From: Candidatus Zhuqueibacterota bacterium
GTDB taxonomy: Bacteria > Zhuqueibacterota > Zhuqueibacteria > Zhuqueibacterales > Zhuqueibacteraceae
DNA: 64,000 bases
Assembly (NCBI GenBank): GCA_022616415.1
Contig: JAKEEU010000011.1
Span: 1 to 64,000 of the forward strand
Direction: 5' to 3'
Within the stretch, counting starts at the first letter, position 1. Each line of letters begins with the position of its first letter. Positions 53,537-60,192 of the stretch are shown here, piece by piece. The notes beneath the pieces were generated by a model, which was given only the letters and a program-made list of their open reading frames with translations, searched no databases and was not told where the DNA came from. The position numbers were made by a program, and so were the translations under genes.

Positions 53537-55369
53537 TCAGCCTGCGCCTCCACCGGAACCACCGGCGCCACCGCCGCCACCTGTTGAAGCTTCGCCGCCT
53601 GATCCGCTTGCGGAGCTTAAAGCCGTACCGGCAACGTCAACCATGGCAGCCATGGCTGCGCTGATGCCGGTCGCAGCATCGCCACTGCTGTAAATAAACC
53701 ATGGGAAGGCAATCGCACCCGGCTGGTGATTGATAACATCAACCAAAGGCCTGATTTGCGCGCCGGAGAGATTCAAGGCCGTGGCGTAAACGAGCAGGTT
53801 GTCAACGTGTTGCCACGGTGCGCTTTGATTTTGAGGCGTTCGTGAAAATCGTTTGAGATAACGGCGAAAGGCGTGCAGGCGATCGAGCTTTTCTGCGGTT
53901 TCCCGATCGTGCCGCAAAATGACAAAGGAAAGCGGGGCGAAAATAATGGAAACGGCCAAAAAGGGAACGCTGTTTTCTTCGCCCAGGGCATGAATCCCAA
54001 ACGCATTGGCTGCAATAATGAGCAGCCAGACGGCAAAGGTGATGAGACTCGCACGAACCGAGGCGCTATCGTACAATTTCGGCTTGCCGGCTTGCAGCGC
54101 CACGGCTTTTTTCCACTTTTCAAAAAAGCGCCGAATTTGCGAGGACTGTTTTGTGATCTCAGCAAAACTGAGTTCGCGGCGATTTTGCGCCAAGTCGGTT
54201 CGCAGAAACTCCAGAAGCAGGCGTTCATAGGGCAACAATTCGGATGGCGCGAAACGCAGCTTGTCTTCCTCAAAGACGATTTCCCCCTCCCATTTGGTTG
54301 AAGAAAACCCCAGAAAACGCGAAACGCTTTTCTCCTGGCGCAATTGCAAATAACCGCGCGCGGCGAGATCGAACAAAGTCGCCAGCAGCGCGCCGCCGCT
54401 CAATTGACGTGCATTCAAAATATAGTTTGCTACGGCAGGGGGCATATCGGTGGGAGCCGTCGCACTCATCGTATCTTGCCCGCGCCGCAAGCTGCGTCCA
54501 TATCGCTGGTACATATAAAGAGAGAAAACAATTCCCGCCGCGAGGCCGAGCCACATCCACGAAGCATATTTTTCGCGATTGGCGGCCTGCCATTTCTCAT
54601 GCGCGGCGGCCTTTTCGCGTTTTTGATTGGCCGCTTCGGCCCATTGCGTTTCTTGCTGCAAAATTTCCGGCAAAGCTTCGCGATCATCCTGCACTGCCGC
54701 GGCAGCCGCGGCGACAGCCTGTTTGGGGAAAACAACGCGCGCTTCAAAGAATTCACCTCGCGGGAGATGATCGATTGATAAATTCACTATGCCATTAGGC
54801 TGGCGCGAGACATGACCGTGCAAGGGGCCGTGCGCCCAGACTCGCACGTCGTCATTGCTATTCATTTTCGGAAGCTGAATGGTGACACGCACTTTTTCGC
54901 TGGCGCGATCCCAGCCGGCGCCGACAAACTTGTAGTACAATTCTGCCACGTCGCGATGTACCCGCACGGCGCCGAGCACACGAAACCGCAGCGTGAACTC
55001 GCGAATTGTGCTCCTATCAGCGGCGCGGTCGCCTTCTTCACGAAACTGCCAGCGTATGGATATTTTCTTGCTCTCCCGCCCGATCAAAAAGGTCCCCGGC
55101 GTTTTCTCCGTGCTCAGTTGATAAGTCTCGCCGTCTTCAAGCACCTGCACTTGATCGACATCGAGCAGGCCGGCAAGCGAGAGATCATAAAAGGCGTAGC
55201 TGAATTTCCCCCAAAATTGATACGTGCGCTTTTCTTCAATCGTCATATACCCGGCGGAATCGACCAAGGCGGTGATTTCGACATTTTTGATCGCCCATCT
55301 TTTCTTTGCCAGGAGCGGTTGGGTCGAGATGGCGAGCAAGCAAAGAATCGCAACAAATCGCGGAAGCAT
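53537..55369 (-). CDS. DUF2207 membrane protein with glycine-rich tail
   Basis: The 610-residue protein has a signal peptide (MLPRFVAILCLLAISTQPLL), a DUF2207 extracytoplasmic domain of about 200 residues (VDSAGYMTIEEKRTYQFWGK near the start), a membrane helix around 275, a cytoplasmic DUF-like region and two more helices around 440-480. It ends in a glycine/serine-rich tail (GGGGGAGGSGGGAG) typical of this family. Function unknown. ATG 55369 is chosen because it begins the signal peptide. Confidence 0.8.
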   Translation of the reverse strand: MLPRFVAILCLLAISTQPLLAKKRWAIKNVEITALVDSAGYMTIEEKRTYQFWGKFSYAFYDLSLAGLLDVDQVQVLEDGETYQLSTEKTPGTFLIGRESKKISIRWQFREEGDRAADRSTIREFTLRFRVLGAVRVHRDVAELYYKFVGAGWDRASEKVRVTIQLPKMNSNDDVRVWAHGPLHGHVSRQPNGIVNLSIDHLPRGEFFEARVVFPKQAVAAAAAAVQDDREALPEILQQETQWAEAANQKREKAAAHEKWQAANREKYASWMWLGLAAGIVFSLYMYQRYGRSLRRGQDTMSATAPTDMPPAVANYILNARQLSGGALLATLFDLAARGYLQLRQEKSVSRFLGFSSTKWEGEIVFEEDKLRFAPSELLPYERLLLEFLRTDLAQNRRELSFAEITKQSSQIRRFFEKWKKAVALQAGKPKLYDSASVRASLITFAVWLLIIAANAFGIHALGEENSVPFLAVSIIFAPLSFVILRHDRETAEKLDRLHAFRRYLKRFSRTPQNQSAPWQHVDNLLVYATALNLSGAQIRPLVDVINHQPGAIAFPWFIYSSGDAATGISAAMAAMVDVAGTALSSASGSGGEASTGGGGGAGGSGGGAG

Positions 55370-55438
55370 AATTTTTTCCAAAAAATTTATCAATCAGTTT
55401 GGAGCTTGTCGCTATACAGCGAGTTTCAAACTGTTCTA

Positions 55439-55690
55439 TCACGCAGCTTGACGTTGCGAGGCATCAAGAACAGTAAGACCCACCAAGCGGCTACCCTTGT
55501 AATCAAGGATTATGCCGTCATCTCGCATTTCGCTGTGGGTGGAATTTGGTTTCTCTTCAAAATGAAGATAAAGGACATCGGCTTCCGAGTCGTAATCCAA
55601 CCACATGTGCGTCTTGGGCAATCTCACCAAGTTTGCGACCGCTTTAAGGAGGTGACGGACGCTTTTTTCTTCTAAGATTTCCGTGGCCAT
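55439..55690 (-). CDS. DUF2283-family protein (probable antitoxin)
   Basis: The 83-residue protein has the DUF2283 core MWLDYDSEADVLYLHFEE followed by SEMRDDGIILDYKGSRLVGL and TVLDASQR. DUF2283 proteins are commonly paired with small nuclease-like toxins. Its start overlaps the 3' end of the next gene (55672-55974) by 19 bases, so the order is toxin-like first. Confidence 0.82.
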   Translation of the reverse strand: MATEILEEKSVRHLLKAVANLVRLPKTHMWLDYDSEADVLYLHFEEKPNSTHSEMRDDGIILDYKGSRLVGLTVLDASQRQAA

Positions 55691-55974
55691 ATTATCATCC
55701 TTCGATTAAGCTTTCGTGAAATAAACGCTGTGAGGATAAAGCCGTCGTCGCGGTTGACTTCTCGATATACTACGTGCAAATAATTCTGTTTGGCAACAGA
55801 TAAAACGGCTACCAAAGCACCGGCATAACCACGCAGAATCCAAGTTGGGTTCTCAACAGCGTCAAGCACTTTATCATAGTACTTTTCCATGTAAGCTTTG
55901 TTGCTCACTATATGCTCCCACCTCTCATCGGTGAGACGAATTGGTACTCTGTTGACCGAATAGACTATATCCAC
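55672..55974 (-). CDS. Barnase/RelE-fold nuclease-like protein (probable toxin)
   Basis: The 100-residue protein has LTDERWEHIVSNKAYMEKYY, WILRGYAGALVAVLSVAKQN and YLHVVYREVNRDDGFILTAF ending in ISRKLNRRMI. The helix plus four-strand layout and HI/R residues recall PBECR-type barnase/RelE-like nucleases seen in phages and toxin-antitoxin systems. The overlapping DUF2283 gene is the presumed antitoxin. Catalytic residues are not proven. Confidence 0.65.
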   Translation of the reverse strand: MDIVYSVNRVPIRLTDERWEHIVSNKAYMEKYYDKVLDAVENPTWILRGYAGALVAVLSVAKQNYLHVVYREVNRDDGFILTAFISRKLNRRMIIWPRKS

Positions 55975-55997
55975 TTTGTTTTCCCTCCGGAGTCTTT

Positions 55998-56915
55998 CTA
56001 ATCAAGAAAGATTTCTCCCTTCCCCATAATCACCGCGTCGCCGGCCACCTGCACCGTTTCAACGTGGCCTTCCTCGCCATGAATCGTAATGTAGACGCGG
56101 CCGGGACGCTGCATAAAATGCCCCTGCTCGTGAATCCATTCCACCGGCGCCTCGCCGTTGCCGGACATCAAACCGTAATAGACCAAATAAGCGCCCATCG
56201 CGCCCGAGGCGCTGCCGGTGACGGGATCTTCAAAATGATAATGGCCGCTCACGAATCGGCCGTGGGTGCGACTGGCTGGGCCAAAACTCTCCAACGCAAA
56301 AACATACGCCATTTCCGTTTTCAACGCATCACACAACGAGCGCAGCGCCGGCAGGTTCGGCGCGATTTTTCGCAACGCTTCGAGATCGCGCACCGGCACC
56401 ATCAATTGCGGCACGCCGGTCGAAACCACTTGCGGCCACGCCTCGTCACCGAGCAAATCGCCGCTGGACAGGCCCAACGCCGCCGCCAATTCGCCGAGAT
56501 CAGTGGCGCGGGCCAGAAATTGGGGCGAGGCTTGAGTCATGCGCACCTGCTCGACGCGACCGTGAGGACAGATCAAATCCACCGGCAGCACGCCAACGCC
56601 GAGTTCATGATGGATGCGCGTCACCGGCGGCTGCAGGCTGTAGCGATTGAGATGCGCCAGCAAATAATGGGTACCCACCACCGGATGGCCGGCCAACGGC
56701 AGCTCGTTGATGGAGGTGAAAATGCGGACCCGGCACTGCGCCAGCGGTTGCCTGCTGGCGAGCACGAACGTCGTTTCGGAAAGATTAAGCTCACGCGCGA
56801 TATTTTGCATTTCCACGTCGGACAAGCCTTCGGCCTCCGGAAAGACCGCCAGAGGATTGCCCCCGAAAGGTTCGGACGTAAAAACATCCAGCCAATGGTA
56901 GGTATATTGACGCAT
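55998..56915 (-). CDS. PhzF-family isomerase/epimerase
   Basis: The 305-residue protein has the PhzF opening YHWLDVFTSEPFGGNPLAVF and the LNLSETTFVL motif with the catalytic glutamate, then a second lobe with GRFVSGHYHFEDPVTGSASG. PhzF acts as an isomerase in phenazine synthesis, but most family members have unknown substrates. The EhpF/EhpG-like pair far upstream also recalls phenazine enzymes, but no phenazine core genes are present, so that link is weak. Confidence 0.9.
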   Translation of the reverse strand: MRQYTYHWLDVFTSEPFGGNPLAVFPEAEGLSDVEMQNIARELNLSETTFVLASRQPLAQCRVRIFTSINELPLAGHPVVGTHYLLAHLNRYSLQPPVTRIHHELGVGVLPVDLICPHGRVEQVRMTQASPQFLARATDLGELAAALGLSSGDLLGDEAWPQVVSTGVPQLMVPVRDLEALRKIAPNLPALRSLCDALKTEMAYVFALESFGPASRTHGRFVSGHYHFEDPVTGSASGAMGAYLVYYGLMSGNGEAPVEWIHEQGHFMQRPGRVYITIHGEEGHVETVQVAGDAVIMGKGEIFLD

Positions 56916-57077
56916 AGGCAGCTTCGAAGTTTCGTTTTATGTTCACCGCAACAAGATAAATGGGCGCTAATTCGCCCCGCCTACAAGTCTTGCCAAGATT
57001 AAGATAACGAAAAAACTTCGAGATTGCAAGTCTCTCGTTGCGCGTGCGGTTTGCAAAGAATTTTGCGGCGCAAAATC

Positions 57078-58199
57078 TTATCGTTCCAATACCTCGCGAT
57101 AATAGCTCTCCCACTCCGGCATAATTTTCTCCATAGCGAATCGGCGCGCGCGTTGCCGGCTGGCAGCGACAAAGCGCCGGAATCTGGCGTTGTCACTCAG
57201 CAGCTCGATCGCGGCCTGCGTCATGGCGTTGATTTCGCCGACCGGAAAGAGAAAGCCGGTCTCGCCGTGCACCACCACTTCCGGCACGCCGCCGGTGCGG
57301 GCGCCGATGACCGGCACGCCACAGTTCATAGCCTCCAATGCCACCAAGCCGAAGCTCTCTTGCTCGCTCGGCAACAAAAAGATATCCGCGCAGCGCAATA
57401 CTTCTTCTATGTAATCGACTTCGCCGAGGAAGAGCACGTCCTCGCGCAATTTGAGCTCTTTAACGAGCTGCTGGATAAACAGCCGTTCCGGCCCTTCGCC
57501 GACGAGCAGCAGCTTGCAGTGCATCTGCTCGCGAACTTTGGCGAAAATGCGGACCACGTCGCTGACCCGCTTGACCGGACGAAAATTGGAAGCGTGTATC
57601 AACACGCGCTCGCCGGCGGGCGCATATTTCTCACGCTTGCAGACGCCGGGAGTCGAATGATCGCCCTTGCTCGGGTCGATAAAATTGTAAATGACTTTGA
57701 TGTCGCGGTTGATTTGAAACTCCTCGATCGTGCGCTGTTTGAGGTAATTGGAAACCGCGGTGACGCCGTCCGATTGCTCGATGCTGAATTTGATCACGCT
57801 GAAGAAAGATTTGTCGGCGCCGACCAAAGTAATGTCCGTGCCGTGCAGCGTCGTGATCACCTTCAGCTTTTTGGAATTGAGAATATGCTTGGCGAGATAG
57901 GCGCTGGTGGCGTGCGGCACGGCGTAATGCGCGTGCAGCAGGTCGAGATCATACTCTTGCGTCACGTCGACGATTTTGGTGGCGAGGCTCAAATCATACG
58001 GCGGATATTTGAACAACGGATACGAGGCCACATCGACCTCATGGAGAAAAATGTTGGGATGGTACTCGCGCAACCGAAACGGCACCGCGTAACTGATAAA
58101 ATGGACGTCATGCCCGCGCCTGGCCAATTCCAGGCCAAGCTCCGAAGCCACCACGCCGGAGCCGCCGTGCGTGGGGTAACAAATCATGCCGATTTTCAT
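57078..58199 (-). CDS. bshA: N-acetyl-alpha-D-glucosaminyl L-malate synthase
   Basis: The 373-residue GT4 glycosyltransferase begins KIGMICYPTHGGSGVVASEL, the BshA signature, with LLHAHYAVPHATSAYLA, TTLHGTDITLVGAD and a late EQESFGLVALEAMNCGVPVI donor-binding motif. It joins GlcNAc to L-malate, the first step of bacillithiol, the low-molecular-weight thiol of Firmicutes and Bacteroidota. The promoter-like site at 58410-58438 and a hairpin at 58239-58269 lie upstream. Confidence 0.93.
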   Translation of the reverse strand: MKIGMICYPTHGGSGVVASELGLELARRGHDVHFISYAVPFRLREYHPNIFLHEVDVASYPLFKYPPYDLSLATKIVDVTQEYDLDLLHAHYAVPHATSAYLAKHILNSKKLKVITTLHGTDITLVGADKSFFSVIKFSIEQSDGVTAVSNYLKQRTIEEFQINRDIKVIYNFIDPSKGDHSTPGVCKREKYAPAGERVLIHASNFRPVKRVSDVVRIFAKVREQMHCKLLLVGEGPERLFIQQLVKELKLREDVLFLGEVDYIEEVLRCADIFLLPSEQESFGLVALEAMNCGVPVIGARTGGVPEVVVHGETGFLFPVGEINAMTQAAIELLSDNARFRRFVAASRQRARRFAMEKIMPEWESYYREVLER

Positions 58200-58238
58200 A
58201 GATCAAGTCCGAGGATGATGGTTCGAGGTTGGATAACT

Positions 58239-58269
58239 ATTGGCCGGTCACTCGCAGTGACCGGCCAAT
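58239..58269. repeat. Perfect 14-bp hairpin in the bshA leader
   Basis: ATTGGCCGGTCACT (58239-58252) and AGTGACCGGCCAAT (58256-58269) pair perfectly around CGC. There is no T-run on either side, so it is not a typical terminator. Lying 40 bases upstream of bshA in its leader, it could be a protein-binding operator, an RNA hairpin or a palindromic repeat. Confidence 0.7.
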
Positions 58270-58409
58270 GAATAACGACATTTGTTGTCTGAATGATGAA
58301 AAGACCGGGTCGTTTGAGCAACGTTCAATCGTGGCCGACCGGAAATTATCATTTAAAGCGGGGTTGGTCGATGTGAGAAATACCAACTTTGGGGAATTAC
58401 TCACGACAA

Positions 58410-58438
58410 AATATACTCAGTTTTTGGAAAGAAGTCAA
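58410..58438 (-). promoter_or_regulatory. Sigma-70-like promoter upstream of bshA
   Basis: On the minus strand TTGACT (58438-58433) and TATATT (58415-58410) are 17 bases apart. The block of about 46 bases around it is nearly repeated at 60053-60099, so the promoter was duplicated with the NTPase tail. It would drive bshA with a leader of about 200 bases. Confidence 0.65.
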
Positions 58439-58483
58439 GTCGTTGCTGCAATTGCATATTGATATTACCGTCCGGACGGTGGC

Positions 58484-58633
58484 TCACGACCACCATGTGG
58501 CGGTATTGAAGATAGCGCGGACGGTTTCGCGCGGGGCGGGCACATCATCTGTCGACTTGGCAATGACTAGGAGCAGCATTTGTATGGCTCGGAAAAATTG
58601 TAATGGCTTGGTGTGTGCAAAGCTACCGAGCTT
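58484..58633 (-). pseudogene. Decayed copy of the NTPase C-terminal tail
   Basis: The minus-strand frame reads FAHTKPLQFFRAIQMLLLVI then ending PRETVRAIFNTATWWS and TGA. It aligns residue by residue with the NTPase end FARTKRPQLLHAIQALLPVI and VLRETARAIVDTAKWWP. It has no start codon and is cut at its 5' side by the repeat block at 58636-58858. It is the most diverged of three copies. Confidence 0.8.
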
Positions 58634-58635
58634 TT

Positions 58636-58858
58636 GTCCCGCAAGGGACGCACGACAATAGCCCAGAGTTTAAACTCTGGGAAAGCAACGAGCAAATTAC
58701 CCCCGAGTCCCATAGGGACGAATGGAAATAGCCCGTTGACAATATCGCAATCGTTTTTTTCAACCGTCCCTTGCGGGACTCGGAGGTCGGGTTTAATCTT
58801 CAGTCCCAGAAATGGAATTTCTGGGCTATTATCAAATGTCCCTTCGGGACAAGGCTGT
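58636..58858. repeat. GTCCCGCAAGGGAC REP-like repeat block
   Basis: The block holds GTCCCGCAAGGGAC, AGCCCAGAGTTTAAACTCTG, GAGTCCCATAGGGACGAATG, ACCGTCCCTTGCGGGACTCG, CCCAGAAATGGAATTTCTGG and TGTCCCTTCGGGACA: at least five small palindromes separated by fillers. Such arrays are widespread in genomes with REP-associated transposases. No coding frame is evident. Confidence 0.8.
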
Positions 58859-58907
58859 CACATCCTTAATTTAGCGACGTTGCGCTGCAAGTGTTCGAAC
58901 GGTTTTC

Positions 58908-59087
58908 TCACGGCCACCACTTGGCGGTATCGACGATGGCGCGGGCGGTTTCGCGCAGGACGGGGACGCCGCGTTGTTCGGCCATGACAGGGAGCAGGGC
59001 TTGAATGGCTTGGAGAGGTTGTGGACGCTTGGTGCGTGCGAAGGCCTGCAACGTTGCCGATAGTTCTTCAAACTGATGTTTTTTCAT
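58908..59087 (-). CDS. 59-residue stand-alone copy of the NTPase C-terminal tail
   Basis: The frame starts at an ATG (59087) and reads MKKHQFEELSATLQAFARTK to a final VLRETARAIVDTAKWWP and TGA at 58908. It aligns along its whole length with the last 60 residues of the NTPase (EFEELSATLRAFARTK, AIQALLPVIAEQ, VLRETARAIVDTAKWWP), with no stop or frameshift. The ATG lies 17 bases after the stop of the third small gene, so it could be the fourth gene of the micro-operon. No ribosome-binding site is clear. It may be a gene in its own right or a duplicated 3' end. Confidence 0.55.
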   Translation of the reverse strand: MKKHQFEELSATLQAFARTKRPQPLQAIQALLPVMAEQRGVPVLRETARAIVDTAKWWP

Positions 59088-59104
59088 GCCAATAGAATTT
59101 ATTC

Positions 59105-59329
59105 TCAGGCAAGCTGTGTGTTCTCTGTTTCTTCGAGCAAATCAGCAGGATGAAATTGTAGATATTCTCGCACTTCAAGCTGCATGCGATCAATTTCGGC
59201 AAGGTAGCCGGACGCTGCTAATCGATAATTGGTAGGATTTGTTTCTTTGCGGCGCAACTCCGCAACCTGCTTTTGCATGCGGGCAATGCGCTCTAACGTT
59301 ATCTGCAATTCACGCTCATTTACAATCAT
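59105..59329 (-). CDS. Micro-operon gene 3, small coiled-coil protein
   Basis: The 74-residue protein is helical: NERELQITLERIARMQKQVA, ELRRKE, then YLAEIDRMQLEVREYLQFHP. It resembles small antitoxin-type coiled-coil proteins that accompany toxins, but no firm family can be named. It overlaps gene 2 by four bases (ATGA). Confidence 0.6.
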   Translation of the reverse strand: MIVNERELQITLERIARMQKQVAELRRKETNPTNYRLAASGYLAEIDRMQLEVREYLQFHPADLLEETENTQLA

Positions 59330-59649
59330 GATGTGATCTCTGCTGAAGAAAACTGCTCCGCGGAAATCTGTTCAAGAAACCACCACCATGCAGATGGTAC
59401 CGGATTGTGTTGTCTAAGCCTGATGAACTCTGCTTCGCCGCCACACTCTGAGACAATCTGTTCGCTATTTGTCGCGAGTTTCTCGTCAGCGAAAAGCAGG
59501 CGGGCTGCTTGTACAGTTGTTAACTTACTTCTGTGCTCTTCAAGAACATCGCGATTGGTCAACACGTTGAGCACTTCAAAGCGCCCCAACCCATTCGGGT
59601 CGCTGGCGTCGGTTTCGTAGGCTTTCAGTAGGCTTTCAATATTCATCAT
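59326..59649 (-). CDS. Micro-operon gene 2, hypothetical
   Basis: The 107-residue protein begins MMNIESLLKAYETDASDPNG and has GRFEVLNVLTNRDVLEEHRS, LTTVQAARLLFADEKLATNS and PVPSAWWWFLEQI. I do not recognise it. It overlaps genes 1 and 3 by four bases each, so the three proteins are made together and may form a complex. Confidence 0.6.
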   Translation of the reverse strand: MMNIESLLKAYETDASDPNGLGRFEVLNVLTNRDVLEEHRSKLTTVQAARLLFADEKLATNSEQIVSECGGEAEFIRLRQHNPVPSAWWWFLEQISAEQFSSAEITS

Positions 59650-60017
59650 GGGATCAACTCACTGAGTTTACCGAGAAGTTTATAACCTTTTGTTGAAGCA
59701 AAATAACGTTCGGGGACATCTGGGGGAAAAGCCGTATCCCACAAACCTTCTTCATCAAAAAATACCGCCCACTCTTCATGAACGACGAAATAAAGCGTGC
59801 CGGACGGAATGTATTCATATACGGTTGAGACAGCAGATTGAAGAACTTCCATGCCTTTCTGAATGAGATCGCTTTCGGTTGCGTCCGGAGGAAGATGACC
59901 ACGCTTTTTTCGTCTTTGCAAATGGTTCACAATGCTTGCGGGGCCGCCTTTCCATTGACAGGCCAAGGCTTTTTCGTAAGCTTTGCGAAATCTTTCAATG
60001 CGATCTTCTATGGTCAT
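59646..60017 (-). CDS. Micro-operon gene 1, hypothetical
   Basis: The 123-residue protein has a helical first half (IEDRIERFRKAYEKALACQW, SDLIQKGMEVLQSAVSTVYE) and a beta-rich second half (TLYFVVHEEWAVFFDEEGLW, ERYFASTKGYKLLGKLSEL). ATG 60017 has GAGGGAAAA upstream; a longer start at 60035 is less likely. The promoter at 60053-60081 lies 36 bases upstream. No family recognised. It begins a three-gene overlapping set downstream of the NACHT gene. Confidence 0.6.
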   Translation of the reverse strand: MTIEDRIERFRKAYEKALACQWKGGPASIVNHLQRRKKRGHLPPDATESDLIQKGMEVLQSAVSTVYEYIPSGTLYFVVHEEWAVFFDEEGLWDTAFPPDVPERYFASTKGYKLLGKLSELIP

Positions 60018-60052
60018 TTTTCCCTCTGCATTCAAGAAGAATCCTACAACGC

Positions 60053-60081
60053 AATATACTGAGCTTCTGTTAAGAAGTCAA
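60053..60081 (-). promoter_or_regulatory. Sigma-70-like promoter of the micro-operon
   Basis: On the minus strand TTGACT (60081-60076) and TATATT (60058-60053) are 17 bases apart, just before gene 1 (60017). The surrounding 46 bases are near-identical in layout to the bshA promoter at 58410-58438, and both are followed upstream by a copy of the NTPase tail. Confidence 0.65.
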
Positions 60082-60192
60082 GTCATTGCTGCAATTGCAA
60101 CGGGTTGAACGGTACACGCTCGTAACGCAACATTTATGTTGCGCACAGTGTTTTTTCTCAACATAAATGTTGAGTTACGAGTAAATGTTGAG

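Noticed and set aside
55998-56915. PhzF as evidence of a phenazine cluster with the EhpF/EhpG-like pair
   Set aside because: PhzF-family proteins are widespread outside phenazine synthesis, and no phzA/B/D/E/G gene is present.
57024-58271. 415-residue plus-strand frame over bshA
   Set aside because: Antisense to bshA, which carries all family motifs.
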